Positions 25,036 to 34,609 of a stretch of DNA of 64,000 nt are shown here, one piece after another; positions within the stretch are counted from its first letter, which is position 1; each line of letters begins with the position of its first letter. The stretch comes from an uncultured Prevotellaceae bacterium. Its GTDB lineage: Bacteria; Bacteroidota; Bacteroidia; Bacteroidales; Muribaculaceae. Made by a program: the position numbers and the translations under genes. Under the pieces are notes generated by a model. It saw only the letters and a list, made by a program, of their open reading frames with translations. It had not been told where the DNA came from and made no database searches. The stretch is taken from the NCBI GenBank assembly GCA_937916085.1, contig CALGGO010000013.1, positions 40,092 to 104,091 on the forward strand, in the 5' to 3' direction.

Positions 25036-25934
25036 CGAGATTTTGTCAAGCACTTTATGTCTTTAATTGTATTATTTGTCAATATGCGCGCTCCAAGGTC
25101 GTTAAGATGATCAGAGTCGTTGAAATATTGATGGCGATTGCTAAAGAAAAACTTATCACACCCATAATCTTTTAGAAATACATCCTTCTCGTGGCAAAAT
25201 TCCTTCATCCATTCCTGAAATTTTGCTGTAACCTCAAGTGATGGAGCAATATAGACTAAAAGTTTGATATTATTTTTATTGCAAGTCTCTATTATTTCCT
25301 CAAAGCATTTTACCTGAATCTCATTAGTCTTAAAATCATTGAAGTTGATGATTGCGGTATCGGCAAGGTTGCCATACTGCGGTTCATAGCCGTCGCAGTC
25401 ACGACTGGGTAGAGTGCGTGCTTTTACCATCCATGTAGGAGTGGAGTTAAGCCGGTAGAGGTTGCTGTGGAGCTTTGCCTGCAACTGCCAAGTGCCATAT
25501 TCTTTCACATAGTTAGTCAGCGGCTTGTTGAGACCATAGAAGTGCTTCACATCATCAATGCTGTTGTTGAGCCACTCGTCGGTGACCATCGCAGCACACG
25601 CGTCAAGAACAACAACCTGCGGCTTGCATCGCTCCAAGAACGATTGGAGCACTATCAAGGCATAATTCATGCCGTGGCCGTCATAGCCAGCATTATAGGC
25701 CGTCAACCCCGTGCTGTCGGTAATAAGCGAAGGAATATAGGTGTGTCGAGCCCTTGATGAACCAAGTATCAGCACGTCGGCTTTTTTCTTAAACATGGCC
25801 TGGTAGGCATCAGCTTGCAATGTGCCCACTTCGGGTGTGCTCATAAACATTTTGTTGCCGACGAAACCCGCAATTACGTCGCAGGCAACAACTATAGCAA
25901 GGATTATGAGTATGTTGATAAGAATCTTTTTCAT
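25032..25934 (-). CDS. Membrane-anchored SGNH-like O-acetylation protein
   Basis: A 300-residue protein with one N-terminal membrane anchor (about 5-25) and a periplasmic SGNH/GDSL-like domain. Block I is VLILGSSRARHTYIP, with the probable catalytic serine in GSSR; a block III-like stretch is GYDGHGMNYALI; and the Asp-His pair is FNDSDHLNDLGA near the C-terminus. It lies 6 nt downstream of an MBOAT gene. MBOAT-SGNH pairs such as AlgI with AlgJ/AlgX or PatA/PatB move acetyl groups across the membrane and onto a polymer. The role here is therefore inferred as O-acetylation of the surface polysaccharide. Confidence 0.8.
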   Translation of the reverse strand: MKKILINILIILAIVVACDVIAGFVGNKMFMSTPEVGTLQADAYQAMFKKKADVLILGSSRARHTYIPSLITDSTGLTAYNAGYDGHGMNYALIVLQSFLERCKPQVVVLDACAAMVTDEWLNNSIDDVKHFYGLNKPLTNYVKEYGTWQLQAKLHSNLYRLNSTPTWMVKARTLPSRDCDGYEPQYGNLADTAIINFNDFKTNEIQVKCFEEIIETCNKNNIKLLVYIAPSLEVTAKFQEWMKEFCHEKDVFLKDYGCDKFFFSNRHQYFNDSDHLNDLGARILTNNTIKDIKCLTKSR

Positions 25935-25940
25935 AACCGC

Positions 25941-27386
25941 TTAGAATTGCACATAAATGAAACTGTTGCTCTCAAGAGCTCCAGTGAGGATTATGAACAC
26001 TATTGTCATTGCGATGCATGCAAGCCTCATCGCTCTTGATGAAGAGTACATGAAATGGGCTTTGCCATGATATTCATCTTGATGTTCCTTGTAAATCATA
26101 ACAAGGAGGGACAGAAGCCCGAAGGTGAACAATGGAACTGTGGCTTGCAGGTAAGGTATGCCCCAGTCGCTTGAAAGCCATTTACGCCATGCCACGATAA
26201 TGTCGCTGATGGAGTTGGCTCTGAAGTACATGGCACCAATGCAGCACACCACAAAACTGATGGCTATTCTCAAACTCTTAAACCATGTGGACTTTTTCAA
26301 TGATTCATATTTTGCCTCTAATTTCTCACGCGGAACCTTCATTATGCGTGAGGCAATCACCCAAAGCCCATGGTGAGCGCCAAAGATGATATAGGTCCAG
26401 TTGGCGCCATGCCACGCTCCACAGGCAATGAATGTCACCATTACATTGAAATATGAGCGCAGCTTGCTGCAGCGGCTGCCTCCCATGGGGATGTAGATAT
26501 AATCCCTAAGCCAGAACGACAGCGACATATGCCAGCGGCGCCAGAAATCACCGCCATTGACGGCAAAGAATGGCTGCTTGAAGTTTTCGGTCACAGTCAG
26601 CCCCAAAAGCCTTCCCACACCAATCGCCATATGGCTGTACCCGGCAAAATCGGTGTACATTTGAATCAAATAAAGCACTGATGCCAAAGCTATTGATGAG
26701 GCATTGTGATGCGACATGTTGTTAAAAATGGCATCGGTATAAGGTGCTATTCGGTCGGCAATGCAGGCTTTCATGAAGAAACCCCACAGAATCCTTAGCG
26801 AGCCATCGCTGAGATTGGATGGCAGCAGTTTTCTCACTTTTTCAAGTTGTGGCAAGAAAGTTGTCGCGCGGTCAATAGGTCCCGACATCAAGGTGGGAAA
26901 GAAAGCCACATAGGCAGTAAATTTGACAGCATTGTGCTCCGCTTGGATTTTGCCGTTGGCGACATCAACAATGTAACTGATGAGTTTGAAAGTAAAATAA
27001 CTGATGCCAAGAGGTGCGATAATATTGAGTGTGCCTGTGTTCACTGCAAGCCCTATGTTAGTGAGCAGAGACGAGAACTCTGAAATGAAAAAGTTGAGAT
27101 ACTTGAAGTAGATAAGAACACCAATTCCAGCGCAAACTCCAGTCACTTTGAGCCATTTTACGATGGAAGGTGAGTTTTTACTTTTCTTCTCAACGCCTAG
27201 AGCAAGACCATAGAATATCGCTATGATGACAGCAAATAATGCAAGTAGCTTAAGACTTACGTAGCCATAGAAAACAAGTGATGTGATTGCAAGCCATGCA
27301 TTCTGCCAGCGATGGTTTCTTATCAAATAATAGACAAGAAACACCACTGCAAAAAATATCCAAAATCCCAGAGAGTTGATTAGCAT
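25941..27386 (-). CDS. MBOAT family O-acyltransferase (AlgI-like)
   Basis: A 481-residue polytopic membrane protein. Family signatures are LGISYFTFKLISYIVDV, the run MSGPIDRATTFLPQL, GDFWRRWHMSLSFWLRDYIY-IP and the catalytic-His region FIACGAWHGANWTYIIFGAHHG. AlgI and DltB-type proteins take an acyl group from a cytoplasmic donor to a periplasmic partner. Here the partner is the adjacent SGNH protein, and the gene order Wzy, MBOAT, SGNH with gaps of 12 and 6 nt indicates one transcript. Confidence 0.93.
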   Translation of the reverse strand: MLINSLGFWIFFAVVFLVYYLIRNHRWQNAWLAITSLVFYGYVSLKLLALFAVIIAIFYGLALGVEKKSKNSPSIVKWLKVTGVCAGIGVLIYFKYLNFFISEFSSLLTNIGLAVNTGTLNIIAPLGISYFTFKLISYIVDVANGKIQAEHNAVKFTAYVAFFPTLMSGPIDRATTFLPQLEKVRKLLPSNLSDGSLRILWGFFMKACIADRIAPYTDAIFNNMSHHNASSIALASVLYLIQMYTDFAGYSHMAIGVGRLLGLTVTENFKQPFFAVNGGDFWRRWHMSLSFWLRDYIYIPMGGSRCSKLRSYFNVMVTFIACGAWHGANWTYIIFGAHHGLWVIASRIMKVPREKLEAKYESLKKSTWFKSLRIAISFVVCCIGAMYFRANSISDIIVAWRKWLSSDWGIPYLQATVPLFTFGLLSLLVMIYKEHQDEYHGKAHFMYSSSRAMRLACIAMTIVFIILTGALESNSFIYVQF

Positions 27387-27398
27387 GGCATATTTTTA

Positions 27399-28715
27399 TT
27401 AAGTCGCAGCTAATGACGGTTGATGCTCAACCTCACCTTTTTCCCATGACAGGAAAAAGAATGTTAACATTATAAAGCAGAAGTTTGGATAGGACCAAAA
27501 ATCGGCATAGAGCAATAGTATTATGAACGCAAGCACAAAGTAGGCCTGCATGTTATAATTGCGTACTGGATAAAGAGGAATCTTAATAAAGAACAGACAT
27601 ATAAAAAACACAATATACCAAATGGACCCAATGATTCCCAGCTGAAGTACAGAACTCATTATTTGCGGACTAGTGCCTTTCATTATCCAGTCATATTCAT
27701 TATAAAAGTCCGACGCTTCAATAATTGAACCATGCTTATAAAGACTTAATCCGAATCCAAACAGATTGTGTCCTGGATGGGCATCAAACACCATAGGCAT
27801 AATTGCCAGTTTAGCCAGACGAGGCATATCAAACTGCTCGCTATAGTTCTTGTCGGCATACTCTGCAGCGCCCTCAATATTGTCGAGGTCGGCATCAAGA
27901 TATTCTTCAAAGAATTCTGGGTCAAGCTTAAGTTTTCCTTGGCTCTCATCAACCGTAGAAGAGTAAAAGAAACTACCCACCCCTACCAGTATTACAATCA
28001 GAGGGGAAAGAAACGTCATGCGAATGATGTACTTGCGGTCAATGGGCATCAGCAGAATGAAATATGCTATAATTAGTCCGAAACTAATTTTTGTCTCATT
28101 GAGGAAAGTGGGGAACAATAGGAAAATAAGAGTCCAATTCTTGTAAAGCGACTGCAGGATATTGTTTCGATCAATGCGCTTATTGAGCAGGTAGAATGAG
28201 GTGTAATAGATAGAGAAACTCAAAATTCCCGAGAACCATCCACCCATAGTGCCTCCCACATAGTCACCAGCACCATACTTGAAAAACTGATAAAGGACAG
28301 TCGGCACTTGAAGCCACAAGAAGATGTAGAGCTGCTTGTCAAGAGATTTCACAAACAAGTCATGGCGATATTCCGTTGACCAAAAGTAACGAAGAATTGG
28401 CGGCATGAACAACACAGGAAAGAAGTACCTCAAACCATTCAGCCACACGACCATGCTGTCGTTATTGACAATGAAACCGCTTATTGCAGCTATGACTATT
28501 AGAGAAACTATCAAAATGACATCAATCATCTTGCGAATGGTACATGCTGCAAGAAAAATCAATATCAAATCAACTATAAGCAGTGAAAGTGTTCTCAAGG
28601 GACTGCTTGATATCTCAGGTCCCCAGAACAAATCGCTCACGAAGCCAGTGCACGTGGCGAGCCAGAAGCCAATGAAAAAGAGGCGCTGCATCAAGAATCG
28701 TTTCTCAAATCTCAT
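27399..28715 (-). CDS. O-antigen/capsule polymerase-like membrane protein (Wzy-type)
   Basis: A 438-residue polytopic protein with about ten membrane segments and one large soluble loop (around residues 240-330, rich in Glu/Asp, e.g. LDPEFFEEYLDADLDN), followed by PGHNLFGFGLSLYKHG. This topology and the position between the kinase/export genes and the O-acylation pair fit a Wzy/WaaL-type polymerase, which joins repeat units in the periplasm. Wzy proteins share little sequence, so the call rests on topology and context. The tail ends in a short charged cytoplasmic stretch. Confidence 0.7.
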   Translation of the reverse strand: MRFEKRFLMQRLFFIGFWLATCTGFVSDLFWGPEISSSPLRTLSLLIVDLILIFLAACTIRKMIDVILIVSLIVIAAISGFIVNNDSMVVWLNGLRYFFPVLFMPPILRYFWSTEYRHDLFVKSLDKQLYIFLWLQVPTVLYQFFKYGAGDYVGGTMGGWFSGILSFSIYYTSFYLLNKRIDRNNILQSLYKNWTLIFLLFPTFLNETKISFGLIIAYFILLMPIDRKYIIRMTFLSPLIVILVGVGSFFYSSTVDESQGKLKLDPEFFEEYLDADLDNIEGAAEYADKNYSEQFDMPRLAKLAIMPMVFDAHPGHNLFGFGLSLYKHGSIIEASDFYNEYDWIMKGTSPQIMSSVLQLGIIGSIWYIVFFICLFFIKIPLYPVRNYNMQAYFVLAFIILLLYADFWSYPNFCFIMLTFFFLSWEKGEVEHQPSLAAT

Positions 28716-28763
28716 GATTCTGGCGGTTGTGTGCGGTCGTTACTGTCCTTTTTTCAGAAGCTG

Positions 28764-31091
28764 TTACTTCTCCTTGCCGTAGCCGTAGCCATAGCCTGCC
28801 GAGAGGCGCGGGTTGCTGTCGTTGAGCACCACGGCGGCATTGTGGAACTGCTTGCGTGCCACCACCTCGTTGAAGTACTTGACGAGGTTGCGCTTGGTGT
28901 GGTTAGCGCGAGTGACAAAGAGCGTGGTGTCGCCAAACTTCGCCAGCGAGAAGGTGTCGCTCACCATAGCGATAGGTGCCGAGTCGATGATGATGATGTC
29001 GAAGTTCTCTCTCAGCTGGTCAAAGAATTGCGTGGTGCGCTCACCAAGCAACAGCTCCGAGGGGTTGGGAGGGATGGGACCTGCAACTATCACGTTGAGG
29101 TTCTCAACATCGGGCACCGTTTGGCTTATCTTGTCGAGCTCAAAATCGGGGGTTGACAGGAAGTTGGTGACACCTGGCGCGTCGTTGATACCAAATATCT
29201 TAGCCAGCTGGGGACTGCGTATGTCCATGCCCACCAGCGCAGTCTTCTTGCCCAGCAGGGCAAACGACGAGGCGAGGTTGGCACTGATAAACGACTTGCC
29301 TTCTCCACTGATTGAAGAGGTGACGAGCACCACCTTGTCGTCCTTCTTGGTCATGAGGAACTGCACATTATTACGCAGCAGACGGAAGAGCTCCACAATC
29401 GATGAGGTCTTGCCAGGCTTGACAACCAGTGACTCCTTGTGGCGGTTGTGGCATATCTCGCCCAGCACAGGCGACTTGCACAAATCTTGCAGCTCATCTT
29501 GTGTAGAGAACTTGGTGGTGAACAGGCTCTTGAGATATAGCAGCAGGATGGGAAGCATGAGAGCGGCAATAAGCGAAACAAGTAGCACTACAGGAATGTT
29601 GGGTGCCACGGGCTTGCTCTGCGCATAGGCGTGGTCCACGACCTTGCCCTTGGGCGTGGTGGCGGCGAGCACGAGGGCATTCTCCTCGCGCTTTTGCAGC
29701 AAGAAGGTGTAGAGCGTGTTCTGGATGCCTTGCTCGCGATACAAGTCTCGCATGTCGCGCTCCAGAGAGGGCACCTGGCTCATCTCGCCTTGCGACTCGC
29801 TGCTCACCTGACCGGCTTTATCGATTTGTATCTTGAGGGCACTGAGGGTGTTATTGACGCCTTTGCGTATCGTCTCGCGCATGTTGTCAAGCTGGCGGTC
29901 AATCTCCTTCAATGCCTCGTTGTCGCCCTTGGCGCTTTGTGCCAACTCGGCACGCCTCATGGCGAGTTCGTTAAACGCTCTGATAGACCCCGATGCCGCT
30001 GTAGAGTCGGCCTCAAAGGGGATATAAGAGTATTTGTTGCGTGGGTCGTTGATAAACTCGTTGATAAGCCCCACTATGCGGTATTTTGCCTCCAGAGCAA
30101 CTATCTTGCTCTCGGCCTGCTCCTGACGCGCTATGCTGGCTTTGGTCTGATTTTCGACATCGGCCATGTTGTGGGCACGCTTGTAGGCTTCAATATCGGC
30201 CTCGCTCTTGGTAAGCTCGTTGTAGATGAGCCCCAGGCGCTCTTTTATGAAGTTGGCGGTGTTGATTGCCTGCTCGTCTTTCTCCTGCTGTCCACGCTCA
30301 TTGTAGAGGCGTATCATGGTGTTGAGCATGTCCTTGCCGCGCTTGACATTGGTGGTCTGCACATCCATATAGATGGCATTGCTCTTCTTGTTGAGCACCT
30401 TCACCGTCATGTCTTCCATGAATTGCTCGGTTCGCAGCAGGTCGCCTTTCACATTGGCATCGATAACCATCTCTTTGCCTGGCATGTAATATTTGGTGGT
30501 TTTTACCACATAGCTGCCGTAGGGAGTAATGACGGTAGTGGGCAAAGGCTGGTCGGTGAGAGTAGTGAGGGTTTTGAACATTCCTTTTTTCACCTTGATG
30601 TCGGCCTTGCCATTTTCTTTGATGGTGACTTTAAAGCTCATGCCCACCGATAGAGTGTCAAACACCTCGTCGGGGGCATCAATCTCGATGGGCGAGTTCT
30701 TATAGAGGTCTTCTTTGTCAAGAAGACTCTTGCGCTTAACATAGAGTCGGTTGAGTTTCAAATCCTTAACCATCTTGTTGCAGATTTCCTGCGACCCCAT
30801 CACCACCACTTCATCGTCAACGCTGGCACCACCGCCGCCTATCGAGAGACTCTTCAGCAGCGATGCTCCGGCACTGCCGGCGTCATCATCCTGATCGACA
30901 AGAATGGTAGAGATTACCAGATATTCTGGCAGTTTGTATTTCAAATAGACGACAGCAAGACCTATGCAAGCTATCAACGAGAGCACAAAGAGCCACCAAT
31001 AGCGCTTGTACTTGTTGAAGACGCTTCCTAAATCTATGATTTTCTCACCTTGTGGAGTGATAGTATTGTTCTCGTAGGACTTATTGCTCAT
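28764..31091 (-). CDS. Chain-length regulator and tyrosine autokinase (Wzc-like)
   Basis: A 775-residue fusion of a Wzz-like co-polymerase and a BY-kinase. The first membrane helix is about residues 31-50 (YWWLFVLSLIACIGLAVVYL), a long periplasmic coiled-coil region follows, and the second helix is about 498-517. The cytoplasmic kinase has Walker A near 592-600 (SSISGEGKS), Walker A' (TALVGMDIRSP) and Walker B near 699 (FDIIIIDSAP). The C-terminus carries a small tyrosine cluster (SAGYGYGYGKEK) for autophosphorylation, shorter than that of E. coli Wzc. It controls polymer length and export with the Wza protein encoded 38 nt upstream. Confidence 0.93.
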   Translation of the reverse strand: MSNKSYENNTITPQGEKIIDLGSVFNKYKRYWWLFVLSLIACIGLAVVYLKYKLPEYLVISTILVDQDDDAGSAGASLLKSLSIGGGGASVDDEVVVMGSQEICNKMVKDLKLNRLYVKRKSLLDKEDLYKNSPIEIDAPDEVFDTLSVGMSFKVTIKENGKADIKVKKGMFKTLTTLTDQPLPTTVITPYGSYVVKTTKYYMPGKEMVIDANVKGDLLRTEQFMEDMTVKVLNKKSNAIYMDVQTTNVKRGKDMLNTMIRLYNERGQQEKDEQAINTANFIKERLGLIYNELTKSEADIEAYKRAHNMADVENQTKASIARQEQAESKIVALEAKYRIVGLINEFINDPRNKYSYIPFEADSTAASGSIRAFNELAMRRAELAQSAKGDNEALKEIDRQLDNMRETIRKGVNNTLSALKIQIDKAGQVSSESQGEMSQVPSLERDMRDLYREQGIQNTLYTFLLQKREENALVLAATTPKGKVVDHAYAQSKPVAPNIPVVLLVSLIAALMLPILLLYLKSLFTTKFSTQDELQDLCKSPVLGEICHNRHKESLVVKPGKTSSIVELFRLLRNNVQFLMTKKDDKVVLVTSSISGEGKSFISANLASSFALLGKKTALVGMDIRSPQLAKIFGINDAPGVTNFLSTPDFELDKISQTVPDVENLNVIVAGPIPPNPSELLLGERTTQFFDQLRENFDIIIIDSAPIAMVSDTFSLAKFGDTTLFVTRANHTKRNLVKYFNEVVARKQFHNAAVVLNDSNPRLSAGYGYGYGKEK

Positions 31092-31129
31092 GATTTTTCT
31101 CGAGGATTATAGTGGGATGGGCTTAAATG

Positions 31130-31939
31130 CTATTTCACTGCTACAGCAATAATCAGTGATGCTATCACCGAGGCAGCACTCACGATCGTAGATATTACAG
31201 TGAGTTTGTAGGCATTGTTTTGATTATACTTAGAGTTATCGATACGAATCTGGTTGGGCTCGACATACACCACATCGTTCTGCCGCAAGTAGAAGTAGGG
31301 CGATGAGAAAATGTTGCTGTCGGCAAGGTTGAGGCGGTGGTAAATCTGCTGGCCATTCTCTTCACGTATCACCAGCACGTTGCTACGCTCGCCATACTCG
31401 GTGAGGTCGCCGGCGGCACTCAGCGCGTCGAGCAGAGTGAACCGCTCGCTATTGACATAGACACGATGCGGGTTCTTCACTTCTCCCATCACATTGATGT
31501 AGAAACCTATCAGCTCCACTCTCACGAAGGGGTCCTTAACGGTGGAGCTCACACGCGACACTATCATCTGCTCTATCTCGCGCGTGGTCTTCCCTACCAC
31601 ATTCAGCCTGCCTATAACTGGCATAACGATGTCACCGTCTTTGTTCACGATGTAGGTTTGCAGACGGGGCATCGACTGGGTACTCATGTCGCCGCGACGG
31701 GCGGTGTTGGCTTGCGGCTGGTTATACATGGCTGTGGCCTCTGGAACCGATGAGGTAATCACTATCGACAGCTCGTCTTCAGGAACAACCTTAATCTCAT
31801 AACTTGTGCCTTGTGGCATCACGCCGCTTGGCGAGTCGCCCAGGTTGCGGAAATAAGATAAAGTGTTCTCGGTAGCGGTCTTGCAGCCAGTTAGCACTAG
31901 GGTAAGGACTGCAAATATGATTAAACTTTTAAACTTCAT
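31130..31939 (-). CDS. Polysaccharide export lipoprotein (Wza-like)
   Basis: A 269-residue lipoprotein with lipobox LVLTGC (lipidated Cys19). The polysaccharide-export domain has YEIKVVPEDELSIVI and GDIVMPVIGRLNVVGKTTRE, and an SLBB-type domain follows (residues 150-225: YINVMGEVKNPHRVYV, LDALSAAGDLTEYGERSNVL). A hydrophobic C-terminal helix (about 243-266) may insert in the outer membrane. It forms the outer-membrane exit for the polymer, working with the Wzc-like kinase whose gene follows directly. The operon reads flippase, Wza, Wzc, Wzy, MBOAT, SGNH. Confidence 0.92.
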   Translation of the reverse strand: MKFKSLIIFAVLTLVLTGCKTATENTLSYFRNLGDSPSGVMPQGTSYEIKVVPEDELSIVITSSVPEATAMYNQPQANTARRGDMSTQSMPRLQTYIVNKDGDIVMPVIGRLNVVGKTTREIEQMIVSRVSSTVKDPFVRVELIGFYINVMGEVKNPHRVYVNSERFTLLDALSAAGDLTEYGERSNVLVIREENGQQIYHRLNLADSNIFSSPYFYLRQNDVVYVEPNQIRIDNSKYNQNNAYKLTVISTIVSAASVIASLIIAVAVK

Positions 31940-31997
31940 AATTATAATAGTGTATAGTATATTATTAATTTTAACGTTTGTTTACTGCTATTATTGC

Positions 31998-33428
31998 TTA
32001 CAAGCCTATTTTTCGCTGGATTTTGTTTCTCAATTCTGCCCTTGTCTCCTGTGGTATTGTCACCAGCAACACTGCGCAAGCGGCTATCATATAAACAAGT
32101 AGCAACCACATTGAGTCAATAAAGTAGAATGGGATAGCCCCTATCAGGATTATGGCCACGGCAATGATGGAGCTGCGATAGAGGGTGAGCTTGAAATATC
32201 GCTTCATGTCGTGAAGGCGCCACACGAAGAGAGCAAGATAGGTAATAATTGAGGTGACAATGGCGCCATACACGCCAAAGTATCTTACAAGCAGCAAGTT
32301 GCACACTAAATTGATTATAGTGGCAAATATGATGGCTGGCAACGTGCTGACGGTGTCTTTGGCACACTGATACCCCATATCGAAGAACGCCGACAAGGAG
32401 AAAATCACCGCCGAGATGCCCATGAGATACAGGTAGTTGACGCTCTCTTGATAATTGGCATTCACAATGACGGGATAACAAATCTTCAGCGTGAAGGAGT
32501 AGGCGGTGAGCAAGATGGCAAGCACAGCGATGTAGGAGTTAAACATCTTAGAGAAGAACTTGTCGCGGTCGGGGCTGTTATATTGTAAGATGGCAGTCTC
32601 TTGCCATGCCTGATAAAAGATTGTGGCAAGGATGAGAATGATGCTGTTGAAACGGAATGCCACGGCATACACACCATTGGCGTCAAGTCCCACAAAATGG
32701 TTGATGAACCAGCGGTCGCTGCTGCCCGTGAGCCACCAGCACAGCGCGCCAGGCATTAGTGGCAGACTGTACTTTATCAAGTCGCGCGACACCTGCTTGA
32801 TGTCAATTTTAAACTTGAAGTAGGTAGCTATAATCTTCATGTGCATCTCCAAGTAGGCAAGTGCCACAATGCGCGCCAGGATATTGGCGATGAAGATGCC
32901 GGTAATGCCCCACGGCAACACTACCACAAACACGATGCTGAACACTCCAATTCCCAGCGACGAGATAATGCCCGCCGTCACAAACGCCACGTTATCGCCC
33001 AGACCTCGAGCCACTTGTGTGACTACTTCATAGAACGACATCACAATGAGCAGCACAAAACAATACCACACATAGTCGATGCTGGTGAACATTGCCAGCA
33101 GCACTGTCGCCACAAGCGATATCGCAGTGCTATACAGCAGTGTGCGATATACAAACGTGACGATTTGGCTGCGCTGCTCGCCGTCGTTGGTCTCAAGCAG
33201 GAAGCGGAACGCGCCATCACGCAGTTGCAACGTCACGAAGGGGAGAATCAAGAAAATCACCGTAAGGCACAAGTCGTAGTAGCCCATATCGCTCTTGTCG
33301 ATAAAGTGCGTATAGACAGCGACCATCGCAAAAGTGATGATCTTCGACCCCAGATTTCCGATGGCATAGATGCCCAAGTCCTTCAAGAACTTCGACGACC
33401 TATCAGTATGTGAAGTGCTAAGTGACAA
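31998..33428 (-). CDS. Oligosaccharide flippase (Wzx/MATE-like)
   Basis: A 476-residue membrane protein with about 12-14 helices. N-terminal KFLKDLGIYAIGNLGSKIIT and the MVAVYTHFIDKSDMGYYDL stretch are typical of Wzx flippases that turn undecaprenyl-linked repeat units to the periplasmic side. It heads the export operon. No in-frame ATG precedes the conserved N-terminus: the only start upstream is TTG at 33428, which lies in a word-repeat array, so the first residues (SLSTSH) are encoded by repeat DNA. The first internal Met (about residue 35) would remove the first helix. Start confidence is therefore low. Confidence 0.88.
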   Translation of the reverse strand: MSLSTSHTDRSSKFLKDLGIYAIGNLGSKIITFAMVAVYTHFIDKSDMGYYDLCLTVIFLILPFVTLQLRDGAFRFLLETNDGEQRSQIVTFVYRTLLYSTAISLVATVLLAMFTSIDYVWYCFVLLIVMSFYEVVTQVARGLGDNVAFVTAGIISSLGIGVFSIVFVVVLPWGITGIFIANILARIVALAYLEMHMKIIATYFKFKIDIKQVSRDLIKYSLPLMPGALCWWLTGSSDRWFINHFVGLDANGVYAVAFRFNSIILILATIFYQAWQETAILQYNSPDRDKFFSKMFNSYIAVLAILLTAYSFTLKICYPVIVNANYQESVNYLYLMGISAVIFSLSAFFDMGYQCAKDTVSTLPAIIFATIINLVCNLLLVRYFGVYGAIVTSIITYLALFVWRLHDMKRYFKLTLYRSSIIAVAIILIGAIPFYFIDSMWLLLVYMIAACAVLLVTIPQETRAELRNKIQRKIGL

Positions 33429-33568
33429 GCGTTGAGTGTTAAGTGTTAAGTGATAAGTGATAAGTGATAAGTGATAAGTGACAAGCGTTAAGTGTTAAGT
33501 GATAGGTGTTTCTAGAACATCTAGTTAATCTAGAAAAACTAGAATTTCTAGAAAAAACTGTGAACTAT
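33405..33568. repeat. AAGTGATAAGTGATAAG, TCTAGAAC and AACTATAAAC word arrays
   Basis: More than ten copies of TAAGTGATAAGTG and TTAAGTGTTAAGTG words, then TCTAGAACATCTAGTTAATC words, then ACTATAAACTAATAAC up to the stop of the M28 gene. The left end enters the flippase reading frame and the right end abuts or enters the M28 frame. Confidence 0.85.
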
Positions 33569-33571
33569 AAA

Positions 33572-34528
33572 CTAATAACTATACACCACATTCGCCACCA
33601 CTTGACCCACGGCTTTCAGTGTTCCCTGGTCTATCCAGTCCATAGTGTCGCTGGTGGTGTGCCAGCCATCAAAGAAGCCGCCGTTTTGACGTGTGTCGAT
33701 AATGTCTATACACTTGATTCCCATGCCGTTAACCACAACGTGGTCGTCGGTGACAGCGGTGCCAAAGTTATTCTCAAAATAGGCGCCATAGCCGCTCTTA
33801 TGCGCCACGTCCCACACCTCACTCACTACAGCAGGAGCCCATTGCTGTGACTCATACTCTTTATAGAACTTGGCGCCTTTAGCCCCCACCATGTCGAGCA
33901 GGATGCCAAAGCGTGCCGTGTAGCCTGCCACATGAGGGTTCTTCGCCCAATACTGAGTGCCCAGTGCCCACGACTCTTCCACATCGTTGGTGCCCCAGTC
34001 CTCGGCATCGACGAGCAGAATATCCACGCCGATGTTTGGCGTCTTCTCCTTCATCAGGCGCGCCAACTCAAGGAGTACCGCCACCCCACTGGCAGCATCG
34101 TTAGCGCCCATCACTGGCTCATGGTGCTTGGCGGGGTCAGGGTCGTTGTCGGCCCAGGGACGGCAGTCCCAGTGCGCCAGCAGCAAGATGCGGTCGCTGT
34201 TGCTGGGGTTGATACTGCCCACGAAGTTTTTGATATTTAGCGTCTTGCCGTCAAAGGTGGTAACCTGTCCCTGCTGAACAATCACTGTGTCGCAGCTCTG
34301 CTTGAGCGACTGCTCCAGCCACTCGGCGCACTTGCTGTGAGCCGCCGTGCCTGGCACACGCGGACCGAAGTCACACTGTGCCTTTACAAGATTGTAGGCA
34401 TTGCTGCCGTCAAAATTCACCACCTGCGTAGCCACGTCATCGACATTTGACGTCTCCTCGCCGGTCTTTTGCGACTTACAGCTAAATAAAGTCACTATAG
34501 CTATTGTTATTAGAAAAATATGCTTCAT
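33572..34528 (-). CDS. M28-family lipoprotein, glutaminyl-peptide cyclotransferase type
   Basis: A 318-residue lipoprotein (lipobox region TLFSCKSQ, Cys about 17). The zinc-dependent M28 fold is shown by LLLAHWDCRPWADNDPDP, GANDAASGVAVLLELARL, ILLVDAEDWG, DDHVVVNGMG and the final WHTTSDTMDWID. These match bacterial glutaminyl cyclases, which turn N-terminal Gln to pyroglutamate on exported proteins, more than M28 aminopeptidases. I use ATG 34528; the longer frame to 34606 only translates repeat DNA. The last codons (VYSY-stop, TATAGTTATTAG) merge with the downstream word array. Confidence 0.88.
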   Translation of the reverse strand: MKHIFLITIAIVTLFSCKSQKTGEETSNVDDVATQVVNFDGSNAYNLVKAQCDFGPRVPGTAAHSKCAEWLEQSLKQSCDTVIVQQGQVTTFDGKTLNIKNFVGSINPSNSDRILLLAHWDCRPWADNDPDPAKHHEPVMGANDAASGVAVLLELARLMKEKTPNIGVDILLVDAEDWGTNDVEESWALGTQYWAKNPHVAGYTARFGILLDMVGAKGAKFYKEYESQQWAPAVVSEVWDVAHKSGYGAYFENNFGTAVTDDHVVVNGMGIKCIDIIDTRQNGGFFDGWHTTSDTMDWIDQGTLKAVGQVVANVVYSY

Positions 34529-34544
34529 TTTTATGACTATGAAT

Positions 34545-34607
34545 TGTGCGTTATGAATTAAACAAAGCGCAGCCCAATTCTGCATTCTGAATTCTGAATT
34601 CAGCATT
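34545..34607. repeat. GAATTCAGAATGCAG word repeat
   Basis: On the minus strand GCTGAATTCAGAATTCAGAATGCAG words start 2 nt after the nadB stop, followed by the GGGCTGCGC phrase. The same word family is at 46577-46650. Confidence 0.7.
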
Positions 34608-34609
34608 GC

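Noticed and set aside
34529..34606. 26-residue extension of the M28 lipoprotein
   Set aside because: It encodes only word-repeat DNA and would hide the lipoprotein signal that begins at 34528.
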